Shown one piece after another: positions 46,219-56,645 of a stretch of DNA of 64,000 bases. The stretch lies in the NCBI GenBank assembly GCA_973895155.1, contig OZ316895.1, positions 10,106,001-10,170,000 on the forward strand, read 5' to 3'. Source of the stretch: Marsupella aquatica. Lineage: Eukaryota; Marchantiophyta. The notes under the pieces are model-generated. The model was not told where the DNA came from. It ran no database searches and saw only the letters and a program-made list of their open reading frames with translations. The position numbers and the translations under genes were made by a program. The first letter of the stretch is position 1. Each line of letters opens with the position of its first letter.

Positions 46219-48179
46219 CACATCGGACAATTTCCCACTCCATCTTTCAAGCTTGGCAGATTCTGTTTCTTTCGGAAACATTTGTTTGCAAGTCACCCAG
46301 TCTAGCTGCCCTGACAACTGAACAAAAAGCTTGCTGATTTTCACAAGTTTCTTGTAACTCTCGGTTTCTTTTGCCATCTGCTCCAAAGAGATCATCCGGT
46401 CCTTCACTCGCAGAAGAAGGGACTCCAAAAATCGGTCGTGTTCAATTCCCTGGATTGCTCTTCAAGGTGTCAGGGTAAGGCCCCCTGCAAGCTTATTCAA
46501 AGCTTTTGGAATCGACTGCGCTTTTCCCTTTCCTTTCTTGAGTTTCTTGATCGGTGACTTCTGCTTATTCTGCCCTTTGATCTCCAACTTGTTCCACATC
46601 TCAAAGATCTGGTCTTGGAGTTCCCAAACCTTACCCAACCTAAGCGTAGTTTGGAAGAGAGGCTCATGCTTCTTCAGGCTTGTGGCGTCCCCCGGAAAAA
46701 TCCCGTCGAGGCAAACCTCCATTGCACACGCTTCTCTAGTCTCCTTGGGTTTTGCCATACCTCTGGCAAGGAAAATCTTATGCATTGTTCGGATTTGATC
46801 GATGTTGTTCATTTTTTTCCTGTACTCCTGATCAATATTATGTTGGATGCTAAGTTTCTGAATGTCCTCCCTTGTGAGACCAGTATACACCCAAGCTTGG
46901 AGTTCATTGAAGATCTCTCTCCCATAAGCCTGATACAATTCTCTCTTAGCCCGAGCACCGTGATTACCTCCAATCACTCGATATCTCCAGCTTGTTGCCT
47001 TTTCTGGGTCCCAGTCTGTCACTGTCGGGCAGTCTTCGGGGATCACAAACAAGACAAATGGCGTCGTGAAATTTTTCGGATTCATTTTCATCAAAGTCTT
47101 GATGTTCTCCACATGCAACCGATCGACTGTTCGAACCAACGTTGAGTTCTTGTCGTCAATATCGTCAACAAGAAGCAGGTTAGTTGTTTTCAGAATAACT
47201 GTTATCTTCTGAACTCGCTTGGTCTCCATCAATCGAGACACTTCTTCACGAACCACAAGTGTCTCTTCCCGCTGCAAAGCTGTGGTGATATCTGTTGAAT
47301 CGTTTTTCTTTTCTTTAACAGCTCCCCTAGATGATAAAGAAGGCCCACCTGACGAAGTTGAAGGAATCTGAGACGGTGTCTATGAAATTGGTGGGACCAA
47401 AGATGAGACAACACTTCCGAGTGCAGAAGGCGCGCGCTTCTAGATGTCCCGTCGATCCAATTTCTTCTTGCCAATAGCTTCTCCTGACACCGCTACTTTC
47501 AAACCTTCCCCGAAGAGTTGATCTGCAAGCTTCCTCTTTGCCGGTTCCTTAAAAGAAATTGTGGTAGATTTCTCCTTTGTCGAGGGTGTTCCAGACATCT
47601 CCCCTGACTTTGAAGTCGGATTGGTAGGCTTCGTCACTTTCAACTTCAAAGGCCGCTCTTTGACGCCAAAGTCGGCTCCAACAATGGACCTATATGCTAC
47701 CTTGGTAAAATCCTCAACAACCCTCCAAGACTTCAAGACAAATTTCAAACACCAATAAGAAAATTCCTCAATCTCCGGCACTTCCAAAATTAGCTTGCAG
47801 ATCGGGTCATCAGGAAATATGTTCATCGAGACACGATCAAGTTTCTCGTAGTTGAGGACAACTACAGTGAAGGCATTGTTTGGAAGAATGCAAAGGTACA
47901 TTGGAATCTTCTTCAGCTGTTTGTTTTTGAGTCGGTGATATCCGCCTCCCCAGTGTCCACGACTAATCCATAATGGCAATGGTCTTTACCCTTAACTATA
48001 ACCAACCACACCGCTGGACCTTCATAGGCTCTGTGAATATCCATCGCCCGGGCATCCCTGAAGTACCACCTATTCCTCACGAGTTTCTCCTTCGTGTAAA
48101 GGTCCTTCTTCCAAATCTCATCGACAATGGATGTCCGTGAAGATTGGGTCAAACCAGACAACTTTGATTTGTTCGACAT
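46219..48179 (-). pseudogene. N-terminal domain plus ParB-like domain, copy 2 (without methyltransferase part)
   Basis: Duplicate of 41482-43436. ATG at 48179 after TTTTTCAG; the N-terminus MSNKSKLSGLTQSSRTSIVD is intact here. The frame breaks at a missing base near 47925 and has TAGs at 47440-47442 and 47380-47382, where copy 1 has CAG. From about 47379 the frame runs through the point where copy 1 has TAG (here AVKEKKNDSTD), through the ParB-like region (IGGNHGARAKRELY), to a TGA at 46462-46464 where copy 1 has TGG. After that it continues ESLLLRVKDRMISLEQMAKE, where copy 1 has a stop. Donor GTATGT at 46218. There is no methyltransferase exon downstream; copy 1's F-box gene follows instead. 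Confidence 0.7.
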
Positions 48180-48246
48180 GATCCTGAAAAAGATTGACAC
48201 ACTTAGAACCAGACCAAATTTTGAGCGTAAACATTCAAAAGAAGTA

Positions 48247-48640
48247 GTTGAATGTGGGATCGGATACGCGGTATCCCACTTCGCATCCAACATCAACAAT
48301 TGCCTAGAGTCTGATGCAAAGAACGAAAAAGAGGGAGTTGAATGTGAAATGGGATACGCGGTATCCCACTTCGCATCCAACATCAACAATTGCCTGGAGT
48401 CTGATCAATGCAATGAACGAAAAAGAGGGAGTTGAATGCGAAATGGGATACGTGGTATCCCATTTCATATTCAAATTCAACAAACAACGAGGAGGTTCGG
48501 ATGAAAGACTAAAAAGAGGGTGTTGGATGCGAGATGGGATACGCGGTATCCCATCTCGTATTCAACATTGAAAAGAAGGCCAAAGAATGGAGAGTTGAAT
48601 ACAAAGGGGGATACGTCGTATCCCACTCAGGATTCAACAA
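48247..48640. repeat. Palindrome cluster 5, 5 copies
   Basis: Palindromes at about 48247, 48337, 48431, 48523 and 48594, the equivalent of cluster 3 but with fewer copies. They lie between the TATA box at 48809 and the ATG at 48179. Confidence 0.9.
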
Positions 48641-48808
48641 TGAAGTGCGCCAAGGAGGGGAGAGTTTCTTGAGTTTTTACCTATGTTTTTGTTTCGATTC
48701 GAGCAAATACGAAAAGCTATAGAGATGTTGCGGCCCGAGAAAAATGCAAAGGCAAGTGAAGTTGAGAAAAAAAAAAGAAATGAGCGTAAACTTTCTGACC
48801 AGGCACTC

Positions 48809-48817
48809 CTATTTATA
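48809..48817 (-). promoter_or_regulatory. TATA box, ParB-part gene copy 2
   Basis: TATAAATAG on the minus strand, duplicate of 44386-44394 with the same flanks. Confidence 0.7.
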
Positions 48818-49130
48818 CTTTATCACCTTTGTATCCATAGGCAATAAGGTTTCCACAGGCGATAATGTGGATCCAAAAGCGTAGGGTTGGAGTCCGGTGG
48901 TCTATTTATAATGTTTTCTCTTGATAGGACTTTGCTTATGACTAGAGATAAGGCATATCCTCAAGTCCTTGTATTAAACCAAATAGATTTTACGCGTTGA
49001 TCCAAGGGTAATCACAAAACTCTTTATTCATCCAGAATTGTGCCACAAAATAAACTAAGTTGATATTCTTAAAAAGAGTTTACAAAGAGCCCATTCAAGA
49101 TGAGCAGTCCAAAACATAAATGGAAGGGCT

Positions 49131-49681
49131 CTAAACCAGACTAGAAGTTTCTCCATACATTTCCAAGAGCCTCGCTTGCTCATCTTTCTCAAGATTGTGC
49201 CAGTCTTCTTGAAATCGATTTAGGTCAGACCTTGAAAATAAACCTAAGAAATCGATTGGAGGAAGATTCGGTGTTTCCATCCTAACAAAAGCTTCAATAT
49301 GAATATTCTGAAGGGGTTTTCCATCGGGAATGCTTGTCAGCATTTCATTTACTTCCTCAAACTGGCTTTTTGCTAGTCTAAGAATACCCCAGAGTCGTGT
49401 ACAAATTACGAGTTGGTTCCATTTCTTGGAGGTGCATCCAAGCCACACCATTGTTTTAATCGCATCAATCTTTCATCAGCTTGGTTCTTGGAGGAATCAA
49501 ATTCATCCTCTATACAACAAACTTTCAAAATGGGCCAAATGAACGTTTCAACAATCTCATCAGGAAGTCCATCCAAAAGCAATTCGGATTCCCTTTGGCC
49601 ACTTTTTTGTTGAATTTGTTTCTTCTCTTTGTTGAATGACATCGCTAACCTTGTAAAGATAGGGTTCTCAGTGACGGCCAT
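49131..49681 (-). pseudogene. F-box-like protein, copy 2, frameshifted
   Basis: Duplicate of 44716-45255. MAVTENPIFTRLAMSFNKEK through LMRLK is open; then one T is missing near 49456 relative to copy 1, so the frame leaves the F-box motif. The second half is open in another frame (MVWLGCTSKKWNQLV to MYGETSSLV). Unlike copy 1, it retains the upstream exon and promoter region. Confidence 0.6.
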
Positions 49682-49857
49682 TCCAAAATAAGAGTGGATA
49701 CCTGGAGTAATAAATGATATGGTGAGCTCTTTCTTAGCAACCTACAAAACAGTGATGGAAAAACTGATTTTATTTCTTTGATCAAAAGAAAAATATATTC
49801 ACAAAATGTTTGACCCAAGAACGTTCACCTAAACACTTACACACTAATCAAGAAGAT

Positions 49858-50181
49858 TCAACGCGATAAGTTAACCCAAGGATCTTCATTCCAAATCCAA
49901 CAACACAAATATGCCAATCGATGATATTTGTTTTGGGCATCACGACAATAATTACAAGAAGAATTAACAGAGTGCAGACAACCACTCAAATATATCCTCG
50001 ACCGAATCGGAACTCCTTCATTTTTTTCACAAAACTCTATTCGAAGTGGACTCAAACTATCATGTGGATCCATGCCCCCCGTCCATAGCGCGCCTAATCC
50101 AGGACAAAGAACTTCGAGTGCAACTAATCGCTTATACAATCGACGAGCACATTTCTCATGGTTTTGATTCTGGACCGCCAT
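49858..50181 (-). CDS. Small hypothetical protein upstream of the F-box-like gene, copy 2
   Basis: 107-codon frame (MAVQNQNHEKCARRLYKRLV, then LCPGLGALWTGGMDPHDSLS and CLHSVNSSCNYCRDAQNKYH). It follows an intron whose acceptor is at 50289 and donor at 50856, so a leader exon with the TATA box at 50975 feeds it. Copy 1 (45757-45595) is cut short by an A-run shift. Cys and Trp content suggest a folded small domain, but I do not recognise it. It may be the first coding exon of the F-box-like gene rather than a separate protein. Confidence 0.4.
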   Translation of the reverse strand: MAVQNQNHEKCARRLYKRLVALEVLCPGLGALWTGGMDPHDSLSPLRIEFCEKNEGVPIRSRIYLSGCLHSVNSSCNYCRDAQNKYHRLAYLCCWIWNEDPWVNLSR

Positions 50182-50348
50182 TAGACTCACAAGAGAAAAC
50201 TTTGTTTTTCAAGGAAAGCTTAAGCTTGAGTCGGTGTCGGTCACTGAAAGGCAGCAAGAGCTTCAGTGTGTGTTTAGTTGAACTTCGCCTGCGAAACAAT
50301 CAGCAATCCATAAGGTTTTTCCCATCATCAAAAAAACTCTAGGTAAAT

Positions 50349-50828
50349 ACCACATGGGATACCCCGTATCCCACTTTGCATCCAACCTCCGTTTTTAGCT
50401 AAAGAGAAATCAAAATTGGACATTTGAAGAGTGAATCCCAAACGGGATACGCCGTATCCCATTTCGCATTCAACGTTGAGGTTTTGACATTTGGAGTCTA
50501 AGATGCTTCATATTCGGAGGTTGGATGCGACATGGGATACCCCGTATCCCATTTCGCATCCAACCTCCTTTTTTAGGTAAAGAGAAATCAAAACTGGACA
50601 TTTGAAGGGTGAATCCCAAACGGGATACGCCGTATCCCATTTCGCATTCAAAGTTGAGGTTTTGACATTTGGAGTCTAAGATACTTCATATTTGGAGGTT
50701 GGATGCGATATGGGATACCCCGTATCCCACTTCGCATCCAACCTCCTTTTTTAGCCAAAGTGAAATGAAAACTGGACATTTGAAGGTTGAATCCCAAACG
50801 GGATACGGCGTATCCCATTTGGGATTTG
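50349..50828. repeat. Palindrome cluster 6, 6 copies
   Basis: Palindromes at about 50349, 50430, 50518, 50608, 50698 and 50788. Alternate members have different centres (ACCCCGTA at 50349, 50518 and 50698; ACGCCGTA or ACGGCGTA at 50430, 50608 and 50788), giving a two-palindrome unit of about 180 bp repeated three times. All lie in the intron 50856-50289. Confidence 0.9.
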
Positions 50829-50974
50829 TCCTCGCCATTTTCAGGAAGATTCTCACCTGTTAGTCAAAACTGATTTTTGGCGAATACGAGTTTGTATAGA
50901 CGGTGTGCATTCGTCGAGAGTAAGAGTATACAGAGCGAGAAAAAATGAGCGGAAAATTCTCAAGCGGTGATCTC

Positions 50975-50983
50975 CTATTTATA
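50975..50983 (-). promoter_or_regulatory. TATA box, small protein / F-box-like gene
   Basis: TATAAATAG on the minus strand in the context AACTATAAATAGGAGATC, close to the cores at 44386 and 48809. It is followed by a leader exon ending at the GTGAGA donor (50856). Confidence 0.65.
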
Positions 50984-51136
50984 GTTTTCTCTCTGACCGT
51001 GGTTAGTATTTGACTGCAGTTGCATCGTAGTCGGTTAAATGTTACCGTTGAGAAGAATCGTTTTGGAATATTCTTGTCGGGTAAACCAATATCTGCAATT
51101 TTACTGCGTTTGTTTTTGGTTTTTTGAATTCCGCGG

Positions 51137-51182
51137 TTGGATCCAAAATGGGATACGCCGTATCCCATCTTCGTATTCATGT
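51137..51182. repeat. Palindrome copy nearest the right end
   Basis: Single palindrome (GGATCCAAAATGGGATACGC and mirrored arm), about 150 bp inside the right terminus. Its position mirrors 34155 near the left terminus. Confidence 0.85.
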
Positions 51183-51249
51183 CGATTTTTCCCATTTTTT
51201 CAATTCAAAAAACTAGTTTTTAGGGGGAATACTAATTCCGTATCCAAGA

Positions 51250-51329
51250 CTTTTTTGCCTTAGAAACATTTTTCGCCGCGGGCAAAATGAGAAGTGTGGC
51301 CACACTTCTCGTTTGGTCCGTCACTGTGT
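51250..51329 (-). repeat. Right terminal inverted repeat
   Basis: Inverted match to the left end. Adjacent to it, 51289-51310 forms a perfect 22-bp palindrome centred on GTGGCCAC, where the left end instead has a direct repeat of CCAAACGAGAAGT. Confidence 0.85.
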
Positions 51330-52359
51330 TATATGCGCATTTCAACCTATCTAACGTCTTAGGGGTCTCACTTCCATAAGAACTACACATTCCATGCAAC
51401 AAAACATAGAGTAGTTTTTACTGTTTCTAAGGAAAAACTTTAAAATAATTTGTGGAAACAGATTAGGGACTCTTAATTCCAATTTTGAGCATTATAAGAA
51501 AATAATTTTCTTAAGCCAAAATGGTGAATATTTTAAAAATGTATGACTAAACAGTTAGATCAGAAAATGTTTGTTATGTTTTAGGGTGGTTTAGAATACA
51601 AAACATCTTTCAATGATGGGGGCTCCATATAGTCAGAACCCAAGCTAGTATCTTTGCAGAGCCGCTTGCAGTGGACACAACCTGAATCCTTTGCTCAAGA
51701 TGGAAGGGCGGAAGGGTTGGCTTCAGGCCAATATAATCATACCATATATGAGCTTGTCTTTCCACAAGGTCTCGACCCTGGCGTCTTTTGATAGGGTTAT
51801 ATTACCATCCTAGACCCTTCTTACGGGATCACCTTATTTGTGGGAAACCTTTTGATGACACATGGATACATCTTCTTAACTAAAGTATAAATCTAGAGAC
51901 CACAATTGTTCATGACATTTTGTGAGGGATGCTACCTCTTAGGTTATTTCTTGGACTTTTATATACTTAGATAGGTGGGAGGTGGAGCTTGATTCACTTG
52001 GTCTGCCTGGGGGTCAACCATAATTAACAAATACGTGTTGATCTTACCATGGTACATAATGAAAACATCTGGGTAATGGGAGCGCAAGCAGGCGCATTAG
52101 CAACACAAGTAAAAATTGGTAGAAGAGAAGTCTGAGATGATATGCAGCACAAGCAATTTCAGATGGCTTCCTCCCCGTTTCCTATCAGGATAGTTGAAAG
52201 AGTGCATGACAAGCAACTGGAGACATTCAGGCACAGGCTGATTTCACAGGACCACCAGTATTCATTTTGACTAAGCACTTCTATAAAAGATTTTGGTGTT
52301 GTACAACGGGCTCAAGCCCAAGCCATCTATTCGAGATCTCTAGTAGTAAGTACCACCAG
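51330..52359. other. Intergenic, no gene recognised
   Basis: DNA just outside the right end of the giant element. No supported frame or repeat. Confidence 0.45.
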
Positions 52360-53095
52360 TGCACCTCAGCATAGGCTTACCCCCTAGAGACCAACCATGC
52401 CCCACTTGAAGACTTAGTTTTGTCACTAAGTGTGAACTGTTACTGATACACTATAACCGTAGATATTCTTTCTAGAATGATTTCATTTGGCGCTCTTTGG
52501 TTTTTGGCAGTATTATGATAAGGTATGCATAGGTCTTCTTTTAGGTTTAGTGTTTGCTAATGTGCCTCAGCCCCATTTGAAGTGATAGGCAACTTGTCGA
52601 GTTTTCGGGCACGTCAACTCGTCACTTGCCCGGCAGAAATTGGCCCAAATGTTGGATATTCCCTGTTATTCCCCGGGCTGGGTCGTGTGCGGGGCTGGGC
52701 TGGGATAGGCCAGGACAGGCCAGGACAGGGTCCAGCCGGGTCAGGGCGGGGTGTGAGCCGGCAGGGGGCGGGGCCGGGAGGTCATGGCCGGGAAGTTGAT
52801 TAAGATCAGGTGGACGGGATGGTCCGGGTGATGAGTTTCCGGTTGACGGACTCTAAAGCCTCTATTTGTCGAGGAAGTCCAAACCCGTCACCTTAGCACA
52901 GGCTAGCCCCTTTAGAGGTCAACCATGTCCCACTTGAAACTATATGTGAACTGTTACATCATCACTCATTGCAAAGAAAGATACTTATTTCCATTTTTTT
53001 CTACTTTCTATAATTTTTTCATTTGTCGATCTTTAGTTTTTTGGCTGTATTATGAGAAAGCTTGCATTTGTCTTCTTGTAGGTTTCGTGTTTGTC
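52360..53095. repeat. Diverged direct duplication flanking a GC-rich tract
   Basis: About 52360-52560 (CAGCATAGGCTTACCCCCTA, CAACCATGCCCCACTTGAAG, GTGAACTGTTAC, TTTGGCAGTATTATGA) resembles 52890-53095 (TAGCACAGGCTAGCCCCTTT, CAACCATGTCCCACTTGAAA, GTGAACTGTTAC, TTGGCTGTATTATGA). Between them, 52670-52790 is rich in GGGCTGG and GGCCAGGACA repeats. No gene. Confidence 0.6.
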
Positions 53096-56020
53096 CTCCG
53101 TAGGCCTCTTTTGCTTTCCTCCTTCGTCCCGTGTTTGGCCACTTTTTATTAAATTGGTTCCTTATCTCTCTTTTTAGTTCATTGGTCCTTTTTGGCTTTC
53201 TTTAAAGAACTAGTTAAATAAAGACTGCAAGGGCCGACATGAATACTGTATCCTCCTTAATCCTATATCCAGGTCAAAGGCCACTCTTATAAAGTACAAG
53301 GTCACATAACTCGTGTCCTGTACCCCTAGAGTGCGCCAGGGCGCTCAACTTTACTTTCCCTTGTTGGCCTGGCACAGAGAGAGCACTGGCATCTTCATGT
53401 GTGGGGCTCACTCAAAAGGAAGCTGGGTTACTATCTTTTTCAGTTGTTGGAGGGTTTGTAAACTGCCCTCAATCATTAAACTGTCAGCAAGGTCACCCTG
53501 TGATTCTTTATGCCTTTGATTTCGGCTGAATTTGGGGTTGTAGTGTATGTGTAGGACTCCACATGGCCAGCAAGATAGCTCGCCAAACAAGGAGTCCAAA
53601 AATGAGGCTTTCTTCAATAGATAACAAAATTTATGGCTAGTGAGCGAGTACCTTTGTTAGTGAAGTTGGGTGTATTTAGTTATTTTTTCCTCACATGGGA
53701 AAAAAATATGCAACTGCCAGTTAACTTTTTTTAGCAGAACTGGTCTTTTTCCCTGTGGGAGCTAAGGTGGCAACCTCTCCAACAGTGTTTCTTTTTGTAT
53801 TTTGGACAGGTAGCACTTATGGCAAGTTGAGAAGACTCTGCTTAGCAAAGTTTTTGTAGTTGTACTAGCCCTGACTACCCGTTCTTTGAATATAGGGAAG
53901 AGGACAATAAAAGTATTATCACAATATATTCTCTATTCATATTATTTGAAGGTTAATGACATGATAAAAAACCAATTATTTTAATAATCATATATAATAT
54001 ACCATTTTCCTTTATGTGCACATCAGTCTTTTTGTATGCACATCCATCTTCTATGCACATATGTTGTGGTGGGGCCAAAGTGCCCATATTTTCTGAATGT
54101 AAATAATTAAAAATTATCACAAAAAACTTGCATGTACCAGTTAACATATATCATAGTCATGTCACCAGCTTTTCCATGCACATGATGCCCATAGAGTTGG
54201 CCATAGAGTTATGGTCTAGAGGTTTCACTCTATATCTAGGCTCTTAAAAGTAGACCTCAGTTGACGCTTTTATAATAAGATTGTCACATTATGACAATTA
54301 GATCTATGTATGGTCATATTTGGATCATTGATTTGACAAAATAAGTCACTGAAACTTTTCAAAAACAAACCCCTGTATGTTATTCACAAGCCCCTTGAGT
54401 TCACCTGGTAGCAATTAAATGTGCCAAAACTAGCACCAAAAGGAAACCAGGCTCCCCACGTTGAAGCTCATTGCTACTATGAAGTGTATCGTAGTCAAAT
54501 TTCCTGGAAATAGGGATAGCCATTAGATCTTCCTAGATCTGACAAATCAATACTTCACGGATTTTCCCCTTCTATCATTATACGCAGAGCAAACTAAAAT
54601 TTTGGCAATTTTTTGGGCCTTGGATAATGGACTGGGCAGGTAGGCACCTGGTTATTGTAACAATTTGCTCCATGCTTTTGGCAGACAGTCAAGTCTGCCT
54701 AAGTGCTCCCTCCATATGTAAAACATCTGGTTTCTTAATTTTTTTCAGACTCTAGTTTGCATTTTTTTTTTCACTGGATTTTTCCACTGGATGGATGACA
54801 AAAACAGAAGTGCAAACTCCTTATACGGATTCATGTGCACTTATCCATAAGAGTCATGATATGGCCCAGAGTACTTATTAATTCATAGCTGTTGACTCTT
54901 TTTTCATACTGCATAGTGATGCATTTCTGTAGTTAGTAGGATACATAATTTTAGGGTGAGTATTGCACAGACCAAGGATTGTGCAACATTTCAATAAGTG
55001 CAAGATTGTCATAGTTGCACTTATCACATATTGCAGATGATGTAGATCCACCCTTATCTATAAGTGCAAGACTGCCCTTATCACTTAGTGAAATCTGTGT
55101 TTCAGTGTTACACCTCCTGGCACTTAGAGGGAGTAGACTGTACTACAATGGAAAAAAGTGTGCAGGATAAGGGAACCAACTGGCAGAGCCTGAGAGGCTT
55201 TCAAGCTCAAATTGTAGCGAGTAAACCTAACAAATGCCGTTCTGCACTAAACTCAAGAAACAAATTGTGAAACCATCATTGGAGAAGGCCATAGGACTTT
55301 TCTTGCCAAATGGCAAATTTAGTCTGGTCATGTGCTGGTGACTTCTCACAAACACACAAAAGTTACCCTTTCACCTATGGAATGTGAAGTTAATCTTGAC
55401 TAAACCAACTTAGTCATGTCCGTTATTATATCATCAATTCCTAGGGACTTAAATGAAGGTGAGGACAGAAAGGGCCTACCGCAGTCTGAGTGTCATGGAA
55501 CCACTAACCCCTTGAAGTGGTTACGCCCCTCAGGTAGTTATGCACCCTACTACAGTGCTGTGTTTTGCAACTAAAAGTATAGATGTGCACAACAACGATG
55601 TACTCAAATAAAGTAGTAGACTCCGTAGCCCATACCCCACTTCCAATTCGAATGCCTCGTCTTAAGGGTCCTCTATGATAAAACATAATCTATCCTCCAC
55701 GTCAAACCTAAATGAGAATTTTCCATGTTGCACGAAAGGTGTTCGAGGACGATATCTACTGAAGCTATAGAAGAAAAGGCAAATTAGTTCCCTCATATAT
55801 TGTATGCACTGACGTTGCTACATGCCCTACAAATTGATTTCTCTGAGCAGTGCATGATTGTACACCTTTCAAAGCGTTGGTATTGGTAAGGTTGAGAACA
55901 TGATGGTCCCCACACTATAACATTGATGCTGAAAGTCAGATCCTTGCCTACTGTACTTGAAGAATGAGCCCTAATCAAAGTTGCGAGAATTAAAAATCCA
56001 AAAAACTGATATATATATAT
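53096..56020. other. Intergenic, no gene recognised
   Basis: A/T-rich DNA. Short frames only; none with a motif. Confidence 0.45.
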
Positions 56021-56023
56021 ATC

Positions 56024-56187
56024 ACCCTGGGTTAAATCAACATATATCATACCCTGGGAGAAATGGTAGAACATAAACCTAGGCCGCGTCGGGGAACGGG
56101 CAGGCGGCATTGGATTTCGTGACGGGCAGCGTACGGGGTGCCGCTAAACTTGGAGCGCATTAACGCGGTGTTGATTTAACCCAGGGT
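56024..56187. mobile_element. Short MITE-like element
   Basis: Perfect 18-bp inverted repeats ACCCTGGGTTAAATCAAC at 56024-56041 and 56170-56187 bound a 128-bp GC-rich interior without coding capacity. The flanks are TATATAT-like. Probably a small non-autonomous DNA transposon, lying about 100 bp from the left end of the Harbinger element. Confidence 0.65.
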
Positions 56188-56221
56188 TTATATACCCATC
56201 TCATTGCCAAGGACAAAAAGC

Positions 56222-56291
56222 GTGGTGACAAGATTCCAATCCAATAAAGGAGAGAAAACATGGGAAAAATCCAGGAAGGCCAGAGAGCCAA
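56222..56291 (+). repeat. Direct repeat flanking the Harbinger element, left copy
   Basis: About 70 bp containing AATCCAATAAAGGAGAGAAA and CAGAGAGCCAAATAG; the partner is at 61854-61923 in the same orientation with roughly 85% match by eye. Confidence 0.65.
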
Positions 56292-56645
56292 ATAGGGGGA
56301 CTCAATATTGGGGCCGAGTTGGATTCCACGGTATTTGGTCACCGACCGTTTTGAGCGTGACGGCAGCAAGTCACGGACGCGCGGCAGCACAATGAATTAA
56401 AAATGAAACCTCCTGTGTGAGTCCATTGACGGACCAAAACAAGAAACGGGGCCGCTCAAAATTAGGCTCCAAGGAGTCCCGCACGGGGTCCCGCAGGGCT
56501 AGACTTTACCCTCCAAGAAGACTTGGCTAAGCCCGCGTAATCAAAATTTGAAATTCAAAGGATTCACAATGAGGGTTCCTCTCCGCATTGCATTGCGCTA
56601 ACTCCACTTACGAAGCTCGCAGGACTTCAAGCAAGCAGCTGCAAT

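Larger units (their letters stand above)
41070..50355. repeat. Internal tandem duplication (units about 41070-45930 and 45930-50355)
   Basis: The two units share the ParB-part gene, the leader palindromes, the TATA box, the F-box-like gene and the first coding exon upstream of it, in the same order. Local offset is about 4737 bp at 41.7/46.4 kb, falling to 4426 bp at 45.25/49.68 kb because the second unit has fewer palindromes. The three boundary zones (41070, 45930, 50355) all carry a palindrome with core GGATACCCC.TATCCC. Confidence 0.9.
33811..51329 (+). mobile_element. Giant TIR DNA transposon (about 17.5 kb) carrying transposase, Ulp1-like protease, ParB/DNA methyltransferase and F-box-like genes
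   Basis: Both ends carry the same sequence in inverted orientation: ACACAGTGACGGACCAAACG and onward is found at 33811 (+) and, reverse-complemented, ending at 51329. The exact match covers at least 26 bp, with weaker similarity further in, including GGCGAAAAAT at both ends. The outside bases GCATAT/ATATGC extend the symmetry, so the target duplication (TATA or ATAT) cannot be resolved. Cargo: a plus-strand transposase at the left; minus-strand peptidase, methyltransferase/ParB gene and F-box-like gene to the right; about 35 copies of a palindromic repeat; and an internal tandem duplication. Many frames are broken, so the copy is probably no longer autonomous. It is not CACTA-like by transposase, and I cannot assign a superfamily with certainty. 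Confidence 0.88.

Noticed and set aside
33811-51329. CACTA superfamily assignment
   Set aside because: The inner TIR reads CACAG, but there is no 3-bp direct duplication at that boundary, and the transposase is not of the TNP2 type.
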